From the NCBI GenBank assembly GCA_002423615.1, contig DIKO01000039.1, positions 1 through 38,568 on the forward strand: a DNA stretch of 38,568 nucleotides. The letters are read 5' to 3'. Shown one piece after another: positions 1-8,623 of this stretch; within the stretch, counting starts at the first letter, position 1; every line of letters starts with the position of its first letter. Position numbers and translations under genes: made by a program. The stretch is from Desulfobacteraceae bacterium UBA5616 (GTDB taxonomy: Bacteria > Desulfobacterota > Desulfobacteria > Desulfobacterales > UBA5616). The notes under the pieces are model-generated. The model was not told the origin of the DNA. It did not search any database and saw nothing but the letters and a program-made list of their open reading frames with translations.

Positions 1-33
1 AACGGGGTTAGACGAATATTTACTATTCAGGTT

Positions 34-50
34 CCGGCACAAAATTTGCT
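34..50 (+). promoter_or_regulatory. sigma-54 (-24/-12) promoter of the acyl-CoA catabolic operon
   Basis: The site reads CCGGCACAAAATTTGCT. GG at 36-37 and GC at 48-49 are separated by exactly 10 bases, and both halves are close to the RpoN consensus TGGCAC-N5-TTGC (CGGCAC, then TTGCT). The implied start of transcription is near position 61, about 35 bases before the first gene. Enhancer sites would lie upstream, outside the window. The activator could be the sigma-54 regulator at 9748-12909, but that link is inference. Confidence 0.65.
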
Positions 51-96
51 CTAAGTCTTACGCAGGTGACAAATTTTCAAAACAGGAGAATGGCAG

Positions 97-1698
97 ATGA
101 ACCAGACACCCCGATTCAGATTTTACAAAGACCTCATCCGGCATCAGGCAGCGACAAGACCGGACAAACCCTATATCCTGAATGAAGGAAAGGTAATCAC
201 CTTTGCCGATTATGACCGCGCAACCTGCCGTGCGGCCAACGGCATGGTTGCCCAGGGGGCAAAACCGGGTGAAGGGGTTGCCATCCTCATGGGGAACTGC
301 CCGGAGTATTATTATCTGTTTTACGGCCTGCCCCGGGCCGGCATTTATTCCGTTCCCGTTAACACCTCGCTTAAAAAAGACGGGCTGCGGTATATCATCG
401 AAAATTCAGACGTCCGGTACCTGGTGGTGGATGATGCGCTTTACGGAAAAATGCTGGAATTGGACGAACCGGTCAGCGTGGTTAAAAAAGTTTTTATCCG
501 AAGAACGTCGGACCGGCCCCTTCCCCCGGGTACCCTGGACCTGGATATCGTTCTAAGCGGCAATGAAACGGAACCGGACCACCCCATGGACCCCGATGCC
601 GTCGCTTATCTTATGTACACCTCGGGCACCACCGGTTTTCCCAAAGGCGTGGTGAACCGGAACGGTTTGGGAACGACTGACGGCATGGTGCTTCTGAGCA
701 GCATCCTGACCCAGCCCGATGATGTTCTGTATACGGCCCTTCCCCTGTTTCATGCCAATGCCCTGGTGCTGACGTCGACCTTTGCCCTGGCCGCGGGAAT
801 TCCTTTCGGGCTCGACAGGAAATTTTCGGCATCCCGTTTCTGGGACCGGATCCGGTTTTACGGGGCAACCCAGTTCAACGGGCTGGGGGCCATGATGCCC
901 ATTCTCATGAAACAGCCTGAAAAGCCCGACGACGGCGACAACCCGGTAAAAAAAGTCATCTCTGCCGCCTGCCCGGCCAACCTCTGGGAGGCCTTTGAAA
1001 AACGGTTCAATCTCAAAATCTGGGAGGCTTATGGTGCGGTTGACGGGGGCGGGGTCTTGATTTTTAATTTCGGCGACGCCCCGGTGGGTTCGGTGGGCAA
1101 GGTCCCTCCCACCATGGAATGGAAGCTTGTGGATGAAGAAGGAAAGGAAGTGGCCCAGGGGGAAATCGGAGAGTTGATTACCCGGAACCCCGCATTGGAA
1201 CAAGAAGTCAAAAAGAGGGTCGTGGAGTATTATAAAAATCCGGATGCGTCGGAGAAAAAGATCAAAAGCGGCTGGGTACATTCCGGGGATTATTTTTACG
1301 CGGATAAAAACAACAACCTTTACTTTGTCGATCGGAAAAGTGATTCCATGCGGCGCAGGGGAGAAAATATTTCTTCCTTTGAAGTTGAAAATATCGTGGA
1401 AAAATTCCCCGATGTCGCCGTATGCGCGGCCTTCGGTGTTCCTTCCGAGCTTGGGGAGGATGAAGTGATGATCGCCGTCGTGCCCCGGTCCGGGAAAACC
1501 GTCGATCTCAATGGGCTCATGCGCCATTGCGCGGATCAGATGGCGTATTTTATGGTTCCCCGCTTTGTGGACATCGTGGAGGACATTCCCAGAACCGAAA
1601 CCTTGCGGATCATTAAGACCGATTTGAAGAAAAAAGGCGTTACGGAAAATACATGGGACCGGGAAAAAGAGATGCCGGAGCTTAACCTCAAGCGATAA
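97..1698 (+). CDS. AMP-forming acyl-CoA synthetase (CaiC-like ligase)
   Basis: ANL-superfamily ligase of 533 aa, the usual length. It should adenylate a carboxylic acid with ATP and form its CoA thioester in the cytoplasm. The P-loop YTSGTTGFPKG is at about residues 174-184, and the hinge region SGDYFYADKNNNLYFVDRKSD precedes the C-terminal domain. The C-terminal tail GVTENTWDRE is typical of crotonobetaine/carnitine-CoA-ligase-like members. At the usual catalytic lysine (TGK in most ligases) the sequence is PRTETLRIIK, with Arg504 in that place and Lys507 nearby. The start is supported by AGGAGA 9 bases upstream. It is the first gene of a five-gene operon with acyl-CoA dehydrogenase, thiolase, Fe-S nitroreductase and SDR, so it probably activates the substrate of that pathway. 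The substrate is unknown. Confidence 0.9.
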   Translation: MNQTPRFRFYKDLIRHQAATRPDKPYILNEGKVITFADYDRATCRAANGMVAQGAKPGEGVAILMGNCPEYYYLFYGLPRAGIYSVPVNTSLKKDGLRYIIENSDVRYLVVDDALYGKMLELDEPVSVVKKVFIRRTSDRPLPPGTLDLDIVLSGNETEPDHPMDPDAVAYLMYTSGTTGFPKGVVNRNGLGTTDGMVLLSSILTQPDDVLYTALPLFHANALVLTSTFALAAGIPFGLDRKFSASRFWDRIRFYGATQFNGLGAMMPILMKQPEKPDDGDNPVKKVISAACPANLWEAFEKRFNLKIWEAYGAVDGGGVLIFNFGDAPVGSVGKVPPTMEWKLVDEEGKEVAQGEIGELITRNPALEQEVKKRVVEYYKNPDASEKKIKSGWVHSGDYFYADKNNNLYFVDRKSDSMRRRGENISSFEVENIVEKFPDVAVCAAFGVPSELGEDEVMIAVVPRSGKTVDLNGLMRHCADQMAYFMVPRFVDIVEDIPRTETLRIIKTDLKKKGVTENTWDREKEMPELNLKR

Positions 1699-1732
1699 AA
1701 ATAACCAAACACCAAAAAAAGGAGGAGAATTC

Positions 1733-2965
1733 ATGGGATATCTTGAACTGGATATGGATCTTGGCAGTGAGGCAAAGGCCATCCAAAAAGAGGTACGAAA
1801 ATTTGCCCTTGGAGAAATGCGCCCGGTGGGAATCCAACTGGACAGGCTATCCGATCCTGCGGATGTGATCGCAAAGGATTCCCCCCTATGGAGCCTGATC
1901 CGGAATTACCGGAAGCTGAACCTTCATATGGCCGGGATTCCCAAGGCCTTTGGAGGAATGGCCGAAGAAATGGACCCGAAGATCGGTCCCCTGGTGGCTC
2001 ATGAAATGGGGTACGGTGACGCGGGTCTGGCCATCAGTTTCGGGGCGGGGTCCATGCCCTTCACCCTGGCGGCCATGTCGCCGGAACCTTCCGTTCAGCA
2101 GATCGCCAGGGATTACTGCGAGGACGCAAAGGGGGAACTCATCGGGTGCTGGGCCATTACCGAACCCCAGCACGGGTCGGACTGGGTCAATGCCACCAAC
2201 CCCAAATTTGATGACCCGAAGTGCGGCTCCGAGGTGACGGCGGTTTTAAAAGGAGATGAATACATTATCAACGGGCAGAAGGCGGCATGGGTCAGCAACG
2301 GGACCATCGCCACCCACGCCGCCCTCCACGTCAATCTGGACCCGTCAAAGGGGATGCAGGGAACCGGTCTGGCGGTGATTCCCCTCGACCTGCCCGGCAT
2401 CCGGAAGGGCAAACCCCTGGATAAAATCGGCCAGCGCGCATTGAACCAGGGAGAGATCTTTTTCGATGAGGTCAAGATTCCCAAATCCCACATGCTGGTT
2501 CCGGAACCGGCCGTGATGCACATGGTGATGCGCCAGATTCTCACCGGCGCCAATACCGGCATGGGGCAGACCTTTGTCGGCCTGGCTCAGGCGGCCTTTG
2601 ATGAAGCCCTTAAATATGCCAAAGAGCGGATTCAGGGCGGCGTTCCCATATTCGAACACCAGAACATCAAACTCCGGCTTTTTGAAATGTTTATCAAAGT
2701 GGAATCGGCAAGGGCCTTGTCCCGCCGTGTGTCCCTTTATAATGCGGTCAATGAAGCCGGATCGGTCCATTACGCCATCGCATCGAAGATCCTCTCCACC
2801 CGAACGGCCTATGAAGTGGCCAGCGACGCCATCGCGGTGTTCGGGGGCAACGGTCTTGCCAGGGAATACGGGGTTGAAAAGATGTTCAGGGACGCCCGGG
2901 CCTCCATGATCGAAGACGGGGATAACAGTGTCCTGGCCATCGGCGGAGCTGATGACCTGATTTAA
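1733..2965 (+). CDS. acyl-CoA dehydrogenase family flavoprotein
   Basis: A 410-aa FAD acyl-CoA dehydrogenase, full family length, with N-terminal helical domain, middle beta domain (CWAITEPQHGSDW, the FAD/substrate loop) and C-terminal domain (GGNGLAREYGVEKMFRDAR). It would introduce a 2,3-double bond into an acyl-CoA and pass electrons to ETF or another carrier. Aligned with medium-chain enzyme the catalytic glutamate (IYEGT) becomes Asp395 in MIEDGDN, so the base is conservatively changed or sits elsewhere. AAGGAGGAG lies 6 bases before the ATG. It follows the ligase by 34 bases and precedes the thiolase by 40, consistent with one operon. No ETF genes are present in the window. Confidence 0.9.
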   Translation: MGYLELDMDLGSEAKAIQKEVRKFALGEMRPVGIQLDRLSDPADVIAKDSPLWSLIRNYRKLNLHMAGIPKAFGGMAEEMDPKIGPLVAHEMGYGDAGLAISFGAGSMPFTLAAMSPEPSVQQIARDYCEDAKGELIGCWAITEPQHGSDWVNATNPKFDDPKCGSEVTAVLKGDEYIINGQKAAWVSNGTIATHAALHVNLDPSKGMQGTGLAVIPLDLPGIRKGKPLDKIGQRALNQGEIFFDEVKIPKSHMLVPEPAVMHMVMRQILTGANTGMGQTFVGLAQAAFDEALKYAKERIQGGVPIFEHQNIKLRLFEMFIKVESARALSRRVSLYNAVNEAGSVHYAIASKILSTRTAYEVASDAIAVFGGNGLAREYGVEKMFRDARASMIEDGDNSVLAIGGADDLI

Positions 2966-3005
2966 AGGTGCGCGGACGGATCCTGAAATACAAGGAGAAG
3001 GAATT

Positions 3006-4259
3006 ATGAGCGAGAATGTTTATATTATCGGCGTTGGCATGATCAAATTCGGGAAATATCTCGAGAAAAGCATCAAGGTGTTGACCGGTGAAGCCCTGGA
3101 TGAAGTGTTCAAAGATTCGGGGCTTTCCGGAAAAGACATCGAAGCGGCCTGGTTTTCCAATACCGGCTGGGGCATGTACACCTTTCAGCATTCCATACGG
3201 GGTCAGGTGGCATTGACGGCAAACGGCATGGACAGGATTGCCGTCACCAATGTGGAAAATGCCTGCGCCAGCGGCAGTACGGCGCTGCACAGCGCATGGA
3301 CCGCGGTAAAGGCGGGTTTGTATGATTGCGCCCTGGCCCTGGGTGTGGAAAAGCTCTACGATGAAGACCGGGTCAAGGTCATGAAAAGTTTCATGGCGGG
3401 TACGGATGTTGAAGAGGTCACGGCCATGATGGAAAAATGGCAAAAAGAGGGACAGAATGGCGAGGCCGGGGAAGCAAAAACCCGGACGGATCAGGCCGGT
3501 GAGAAGAAAACAGGCGGCCATTCCGTATTTATGGATTTTTATGCGGCAGGCGCCCGGGCGCACATGCAGAAATTCGGGTCCACCCAGCGGCAGCTGGCGG
3601 TGATTGCGGCAAAAGCCCATAACAATTCGACGCTGAATCCAAAGGCCCAGTACACTTTTCCCATGACCGTTGACGAGGTCATGGCGGACCGGCCCGTATC
3701 TTTTCCCCTGACCCGGGCCATGTGTGCCCCCATCGGCGACGGGGCTGCGGCCGCCATCATCTGCAGCGAGAATTTTTTAAAGCGGCACGGGGTGGCCAGG
3801 GCTGTAAAAATCCGGGCTTCCGTCCTGAAATCCGGATCGAGAACCGGGGTGAACGATATCTCGCAGCGGGCATCCAGGGAGGCCTATGAAAAGGCGGGGA
3901 TGGGACCCGAAGATATCCACATGCTGGAAGTCCATGATGCCACGGCCTTTGGTGAAATGGTGCAGATCGAGGCCCTGGGTTTCTGCCCGGAAGGGGAGGG
4001 CGGTATTTACGCGGAAAGCGGTGCCACGGCCCTCTCCGGAAAGACCCCGGTGAACCCCAGCGGCGGACTCATTGCCCGGGGCCATCCCATCGGCGCCTCG
4101 GGTCTTGCCCAGATTTTTGAGCTGGTCACCCAGTTGCGGGGAGAGGCCGGCATGCGCCAGGTGGAAAGGCACCGGACCGCGATGACGGAAAACGGCGGCG
4201 GCACCCTGGGAAACGGTGAGGCGGCCATGACCGTCCACATCCTGGAAAAACTTGGATGA
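3006..4259 (+). CDS. SCP-x-type thiolase
   Basis: A 417-aa thiolase of the sterol-carrier-protein-x/lipid-transfer group, which cleaves a 3-oxoacyl-CoA with CoA. The nucleophilic cysteine lies in NACASGSTALHSA (about residue 87), a histidine in EVHDATAFGE, and the C-terminal loop GGLIARGHPIGASG carries the second catalytic His. The last motif reads NGGGTLGNGEAAMTVHIL, without the second Cys of classical thiolases, as usual for this subgroup. AAGGAGAAGG precedes the ATG. A charged, Glu/Lys-rich insertion at about residues 145-170 is specific to this protein. It is the third gene of the operon and completes a ligase-dehydrogenase-thiolase set, although no hydratase is present locally. Confidence 0.9.
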   Translation: MSENVYIIGVGMIKFGKYLEKSIKVLTGEALDEVFKDSGLSGKDIEAAWFSNTGWGMYTFQHSIRGQVALTANGMDRIAVTNVENACASGSTALHSAWTAVKAGLYDCALALGVEKLYDEDRVKVMKSFMAGTDVEEVTAMMEKWQKEGQNGEAGEAKTRTDQAGEKKTGGHSVFMDFYAAGARAHMQKFGSTQRQLAVIAAKAHNNSTLNPKAQYTFPMTVDEVMADRPVSFPLTRAMCAPIGDGAAAAIICSENFLKRHGVARAVKIRASVLKSGSRTGVNDISQRASREAYEKAGMGPEDIHMLEVHDATAFGEMVQIEALGFCPEGEGGIYAESGATALSGKTPVNPSGGLIARGHPIGASGLAQIFELVTQLRGEAGMRQVERHRTAMTENGGGTLGNGEAAMTVHILEKLG

Positions 4260-4304
4260 CACTTTAAACAGACCTGAATGTTCAGGGGGAAAGCGAGGAA
4301 GATC

Positions 4305-5309
4305 ATGTCCTGGGAAGATGTAAAACCGATTTTAAGGCCCGAAGGTGTTCACATGGGCGTCATGAAGGTGGATAAGGAACTCTGCACCGGATGCGGACTT
4401 TGCATAAGGAACTGTCCCTTTCAGGCCTGGGAGATGGGCGGCGATGACATGCCCGGAATGAAAGAAACCTATGAATGTTTCAGCTGCTATAACTGCATGG
4501 TCGCTTGTCCGGTGGAGGCCATCTCCATCGTTTCGCAATACCACGTTGATTCAGGCTTCTGGGCCACGGACCCCCATGCGGTGCCGTTTAAAATGCCCAT
4601 GCCCCCCAAGGATGCCGAGGGTAACCCGGCCCAGTGGAATGAGGTTGAAAGAGCTGTTCTGGAGCGGCGCAGCGTCCGTAACTTTAAGGACAAAGAAGTT
4701 CCCGAGACTCTGATCCGCCGGGTTCTCGAAGCCGGCCGGTTTGCTCCCAGCGCCGGCAACTGTCAGCCCTGGAAATTCGTGGTGATCACGGATAAAGGCC
4801 TGATGAACGAAATGAACGAGGCGGTTCACGGGGTCATCAGCGGGGTCTGGGGCATGTATCAAAACGATGACACCGTGCAGTATCTTGCCGGCATGGTGGA
4901 CCCGGCGAGTCCCGGCATGTACGATCCCCGGCTGGCCATCGGCGGCATGGGGGCCATTTCCAGAAAACACGCTCCCCCGCTGATGAATGCGCCGGCGGTC
5001 ATCATTATCGCCGGTGACAGCCGTTCCATCGGCGGGCCCCAGATCAATGCGGGCATCTGCGGACAGAACATGAACCTGGTAGCGAACTCACTTGGGATCA
5101 AGGCGTGCTGGGTAGGCTTTACGGCGGTGCTTCACATGGTTCCCAATTTTGTCGAAGAAAAACTCGGCATCAAACCGCCCTGGCAGATTATTTCCTCCCT
5201 GGCCCTGGGATGGCCTGAATTCAAACAGGAAGGCATGGTGCCGCGTGAATTCCGGCCGGTAACCTGGTACCGGCAGGGTGGGACAGGATCCGAGGTTGAC
5301 AAGGGATGA
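4305..5309 (+). CDS. ferredoxin-domain nitroreductase (2x[4Fe-4S] + FMN)
   Basis: A 334-aa fusion. The N-terminus has two [4Fe-4S] motifs, CTGCGLCIRNCP and CFSCYNCMVACP. The rest is an FMN nitroreductase-fold domain beginning ERRSVRNFKDKEVP, with FAPSAGNCQPWKF as FMN contact. Such fusions move electrons between ferredoxin clusters and flavin in anaerobes, and the substrate cannot be told. An in-frame ATG at 4278 is possible, but AGCGAGGAA lies just before 4305, and MSWEDVKP looks like a natural start. The gene sits within the fatty-acid-like operon, 45 bases after the thiolase. It may take electrons from, or reduce, an intermediate of that pathway. A related fusion is at 20879-21751. Confidence 0.85.
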   Translation: MSWEDVKPILRPEGVHMGVMKVDKELCTGCGLCIRNCPFQAWEMGGDDMPGMKETYECFSCYNCMVACPVEAISIVSQYHVDSGFWATDPHAVPFKMPMPPKDAEGNPAQWNEVERAVLERRSVRNFKDKEVPETLIRRVLEAGRFAPSAGNCQPWKFVVITDKGLMNEMNEAVHGVISGVWGMYQNDDTVQYLAGMVDPASPGMYDPRLAIGGMGAISRKHAPPLMNAPAVIIIAGDSRSIGGPQINAGICGQNMNLVANSLGIKACWVGFTAVLHMVPNFVEEKLGIKPPWQIISSLALGWPEFKQEGMVPREFRPVTWYRQGGTGSEVDKG

Positions 5310-5334
5310 CTCAATTATAGAGGAGGCAATTGCC

Positions 5335-6183
5335 ATGGGGGGACTTGAAGGTAAGGTCGCTGTCATTACAGGAGGGGCAAGCGGTATTGGCGCGGCCTCG
5401 GTTCGCTTGTTTGCGCAAAATGGCGGAAAGGTCGTTGTCGCCGACATTATGGAAGACCAGGGCCAGGCGTTGGCAAACGAGCTTGGAACCGATGTCGTCT
5501 ACAAAAAGACCAATGTATTTTTTGAAGAAGATATAAAGGCCGTGGTCAATGAGGCGTTTGCCCGGTTCGGGAAGCTGGACATCATGTTCAACAATGCCGG
5601 TGTCGGGGGCGTTACCGGACCGGTTGATGAAACGAATATGGAGGCCTTTGATATTACCGTGGGAGTCCTGTTGAAGGGCGTTTTCATGGGGATGAAACAC
5701 GCCGCCCTGGTCATGAAGCCCCGGCGCTCCGGCTGCATCATCAACACGGCCAGCATTGCAGGCCTCCAGACCGGATTCGGCGGCCATACTTACAGCGCCT
5801 GTAAGGCGGCGGTTATTCACCTGACCCGGTCGGTCGCCATGGAACTGGGTGAATTCGGCATCCGCGTCAACTGCATCTGCCCCGGCGCCATTGCCACGCC
5901 GATTTTTGCCAAAACTTTCGGAGCGGGCCATGAAGATGCCCTGAAAAGTGTGGATGGGCTCAAGGACATCTTTGCCGGAGTAGCCGCATTGGGCCGCTCC
6001 GGCTTTCCGGAGGATGTGGCCAAAGCGGCCTTTTTCCTGGCGGGTGATGATGCCCAATTTATCAGTGGGGAAGCCCTGAAAGTGGACGGCGGAATCGGCG
6101 GCAGGTTTTTGAGTGATGAAGACACGAAAAATAAAATGGCCGCAGCCCTGGGTATAGACCCTGAATTCTTCGGCGCTTTATAA
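5335..6183 (+). CDS. short-chain dehydrogenase/reductase
   Basis: A 282-aa classical SDR that should oxidise or reduce a hydroxyl/keto group with NAD(P). The Rossmann motif TGGASGIG is near the N-terminus, NNAGVGG follows, the catalytic serine lies in NTASIAG, and YSACK supplies Tyr and Lys. An acidic residue after beta-2 (VVVAD) suggests NAD preference. The start at 5335 is chosen because AGAGGAGGC lies 7-9 bases upstream. An upstream ATG at 5278 would overlap the previous gene by 32 bases. As last gene of the operon, it could act as the 3-hydroxyacyl-CoA dehydrogenase step before the thiolase (inference). Confidence 0.88.
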   Translation: MGGLEGKVAVITGGASGIGAASVRLFAQNGGKVVVADIMEDQGQALANELGTDVVYKKTNVFFEEDIKAVVNEAFARFGKLDIMFNNAGVGGVTGPVDETNMEAFDITVGVLLKGVFMGMKHAALVMKPRRSGCIINTASIAGLQTGFGGHTYSACKAAVIHLTRSVAMELGEFGIRVNCICPGAIATPIFAKTFGAGHEDALKSVDGLKDIFAGVAALGRSGFPEDVAKAAFFLAGDDAQFISGEALKVDGGIGGRFLSDEDTKNKMAAALGIDPEFFGAL

Positions 6184-6227
6184 CGCTGCAACGAAAAATG
6201 GGGAAATAGAGAATCTGGAAAAATTTA

Positions 6228-6256
6228 TTGACAAAAGAATATCGTCATTATTTTAT
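6228..6256 (+). promoter_or_regulatory. possible sigma-70-type promoter upstream of the transpeptidase gene
   Basis: TTGACA at 6228-6233 is a perfect -35 box. TTTTAT at 6251-6256 follows after 17 bases and matches four of six -10 positions. It would separate the transpeptidase at 6388 from the preceding operon. The leader would be about 125 bases. Confidence 0.4.
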
Positions 6257-6372
6257 CCTTGGCTACATGCGGCATCTTGCCGATAAAATTCGGCAAAGAA
6301 CGCATTATTTGGGTCCGTCCCGATAAATCCTGGGCAAGGGTCGGCGCCAATGCGAACTATTCCAAGGGATAA
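6241..6372 (+). other. short open frame with lipoprotein-like start, no standard start codon
   Basis: Between an in-frame TGA at 6229 and TAA at 6370 the frame reads KNIVIILSLATCGIL, then WVRPDKSWARVGANANYSKG. A hydrophobic stretch followed by Cys resembles a lipoprotein signal, but no ATG or GTG is available (only ATT or TTG), and no ribosome site is seen. It may be the eroded start of a lost gene or chance. It ends 15 bases before the next start codon. Confidence 0.2.
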
Positions 6373-6387
6373 AGTGGGTAAATTGAA

Positions 6388-7464
6388 ATGGGCCATACCA
6401 GATTAAGCAGATTGAGGCGTTTTTTAGGGTTTACCGTGTTTCTTCTCGCGGTGGGGTACGATTGCACCGAAACAGTGAATGCACAGGCTGCTGCTTTTGC
6501 TTTGCCTGCGGCCGACAACACCATAGTCGGGCAAACCCGCGTAGTGACCGATATCGGCAGGAACACGCTGCTCGACATCGCCCGACACTACGATTTGGGA
6601 TACCATGAAATCGAGGCGGCCAATCGCGGCATAGACCTCTGGGCTCCCGGGAAACATCAAAATATCGTGGTGCCCACTGAATTCATCCTGCCGCCTAAAC
6701 CCTGGGCAGGTATTGTGATCAATGTGCCCCAGCGCAGGTTGTATTTTTTTCCTAAACCACGAACGGGTCAACAGCCCCTGGTGATGACTTTCCCGCTGAG
6801 TATTTTTCGTCCGGGGTGGCCGACGCCGCTGGGTAGCACGCGCATCATCGCCAAGCAGAAGGATCCGGCCTGGTTCGTGCCGAAGAGCATTCAAGAGGAG
6901 CACCGTAAGAATGGTGAGCCGGAATTTCCAACGTATTTCCCTCCCGGGCCTGACAACCCGATGGGTATGCTTGCGATGCAGACGGGCTTTCCAGCCATCT
7001 TCATTCATGGAACCAATCAGCCCTGGGGGGTGGGCATGCGTACCAGTCACGGATGTTTCCACCTGTACCCGGAAGACGCCGCAGAGCTTTTTCCCATTTT
7101 ACCGGTGGGTACGCCTGTACGCATCATCAATGACCCCTATGTGGTTGGGCGTCGCGAAGGCCGGTTGTACATGGCGGCTTTCGAACCGATTTCCGATTAC
7201 CCTTCCACGATAAGCCCGTTAAGCTCTGCCGTGGCCGCTGTGGTAAAGCTGCTGTCGGACAAGCCGGATGGGGCACGCCGCACTGAAGTGGACTGGGATC
7301 GGGTGACTTTTATCGCTCAAGCCCAAAGCCCCGTACCCGCGGTCATAAGCCCCGGAGGTCCCACGCTTGATATGATTATCGCAGCGATCAATCCCGAACC
7401 CTATCGATTTCATCCATACGGAATGGATGCAAACGGCGGTATGCTCCCTAAGGCACCAAGGTAG
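6388..7464 (+). CDS. exported L,D-transpeptidase (ErfK/YbiS/YnhG type)
   Basis: A 358-aa protein with a Sec-type signal (basic RLSRLRRF, then FTVFLLAVG, likely cleavage after VNA near residue 31). A LysM-like segment follows at about 45-95 and a YkuD L,D-transpeptidase domain at about 100-250. Such enzymes form 3-3 cross-links or attach lipoproteins to peptidoglycan in the periplasm. The active-site pattern is HGTN (His207) with SHGC (His221, Cys223). The residue after Cys-x, almost always Arg in SxGCxR, is His here (SHGCFHLYPED), which may change activity. The C-terminal 100 residues have no recognised domain. The ribosome site is weak (AAGTGGG). The neighbours are unrelated, and the gene appears to be a stand-alone unit. 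Confidence 0.85.
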   Translation: MGHTRLSRLRRFLGFTVFLLAVGYDCTETVNAQAAAFALPAADNTIVGQTRVVTDIGRNTLLDIARHYDLGYHEIEAANRGIDLWAPGKHQNIVVPTEFILPPKPWAGIVINVPQRRLYFFPKPRTGQQPLVMTFPLSIFRPGWPTPLGSTRIIAKQKDPAWFVPKSIQEEHRKNGEPEFPTYFPPGPDNPMGMLAMQTGFPAIFIHGTNQPWGVGMRTSHGCFHLYPEDAAELFPILPVGTPVRIINDPYVVGRREGRLYMAAFEPISDYPSTISPLSSAVAAVVKLLSDKPDGARRTEVDWDRVTFIAQAQSPVPAVISPGGPTLDMIIAAINPEPYRFHPYGMDANGGMLPKAPR

Positions 7465-7528
7465 GCCGGCATTCCCGGTCCTGTTAGATTTACATCAACG
7501 GAAATGACGTTTAAAGCGGAGGTGTTTT

Positions 7529-8527
7529 ATGCCGAAACCGGTTCCTGCGGATGAGTACTTTTATCATCAGATCCCGGAGCCGCATGTAAATGTCGCCACT
7601 TACCACGAGCATTGGCGGGACAGTTATTTTTTCATACTCCATCCGCGAAACGCCCCGGGGGACGTTATCATTCTGACCATGGCCCATTATCCCTCCCGGG
7701 GAGTAATGGATTCACTACAATTGGGGCGCATCCAAAACCAGCCGGTCTTTGCCCATCACACCCGGCCTTATGGAGACGATCCCCATACCCCCTGTGTGGG
7801 ACCCGTCTCAATTGATATTATCGAACCTTTTAAAACCATTAAACTCCGTGTCGACGGCACATCCGCGCCGGTGGGGTTAGACCTGACGTTTACGGCCCGG
7901 ACCCGGGCCTATGGCCTGCGGCGCGGTACCATGAAAGCCGGACATGAAATCATCTGGGATCAGAGTCATCTGTTTCAGTCCGGGAATTATTCAGGGACAT
8001 ATTCTTGCGAGGGGAAATCCTACCCGGTGAACAATTGGTGGGGCCAGAGGGATCATTCCTGGGGAATCCGTGACCATGGCAGATGCCCCATGTGGATGTG
8101 GCTTGCCATCCAACTGCCGGACGGCATGTTCGGCGTCTGGCACTGGGAGTACGCCAACGGGTCCCGGGTATATTCGGACGGATGCTTCGCGCCGGCCGAC
8201 GGGGGTGATCCTGTTCCGGTTACGGATTTTCATCATGAACTGCAATGGACGGATGAAGATGACCGGCCGGTGGAATATGGAAAAGACGGGAGCGGGGTGA
8301 AAAAACTTTCCGGACGGGTGACCTTTGTTCTCGAGGGTGGGAAACGTGTCAACATCGCCGCCCTCGGATCCTGGTGCGCTCCCTATGAGCCCTTTCATTG
8401 CGGAGGTCTCAACCAGATGGTGGTAAAAACCGATGACGGCCGGACAGGCACGGGTATTTACGAGATTACCGGTTCCTACCATCATCGCTATTTTAACCTG
8501 CCCAGGGGAGAGAACCTCCCTGCTTGA
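7529..8527 (+). CDS. DUF7064/DUF7065-like, lipocalin-fold (AttH/CrtC-related) protein
   Basis: A 332-aa soluble protein without signal peptide. The motif WWGQRDHSWGIRDHGRCP at about residues 170-188 is the hallmark I associate with DUF7064/7065-type proteins, a two-domain beta-barrel group related to CrtC/AttH hydratase-like proteins. Family members often sit beside hydrophobic-compound catabolism genes, and their biochemical role is not established. The N-terminal half carries HWRDSYFFILHPR and the C-terminal half many Trp/Tyr residues, as expected for a lipid- or terpenoid-binding barrel. GCGGAGGTG precedes the ATG. It is followed by a destroyed flavoprotein gene. The family assignment is from memory of the motif. 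Confidence 0.6.
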   Translation: MPKPVPADEYFYHQIPEPHVNVATYHEHWRDSYFFILHPRNAPGDVIILTMAHYPSRGVMDSLQLGRIQNQPVFAHHTRPYGDDPHTPCVGPVSIDIIEPFKTIKLRVDGTSAPVGLDLTFTARTRAYGLRRGTMKAGHEIIWDQSHLFQSGNYSGTYSCEGKSYPVNNWWGQRDHSWGIRDHGRCPMWMWLAIQLPDGMFGVWHWEYANGSRVYSDGCFAPADGGDPVPVTDFHHELQWTDEDDRPVEYGKDGSGVKKLSGRVTFVLEGGKRVNIAALGSWCAPYEPFHCGGLNQMVVKTDDGRTGTGIYEITGSYHHRYFNLPRGENLPA

Positions 8528-8623
8528 CCGTATGCCGATCTTTTAACCCGCGGAGCGCCCAGCGTGATATCAGCCCTTAGGCAGGATTGAAAAGGGCCGT
8601 CCCCGGCTCCGGGAGGCGACAGC

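Noticed and set aside
553..1782. 409-residue minus-strand open frame opposite the acyl-CoA ligase
   Set aside because: No motif is recognisable, and it is antisense to a clear ligase gene. It is typical of GC-rich antisense shadows.
6267..6326. 19-codon frame MRHLADKIRQRTHYLGPSR before the transpeptidase
   Set aside because: No ribosome site and no features. It overlaps another, equally uncertain frame.
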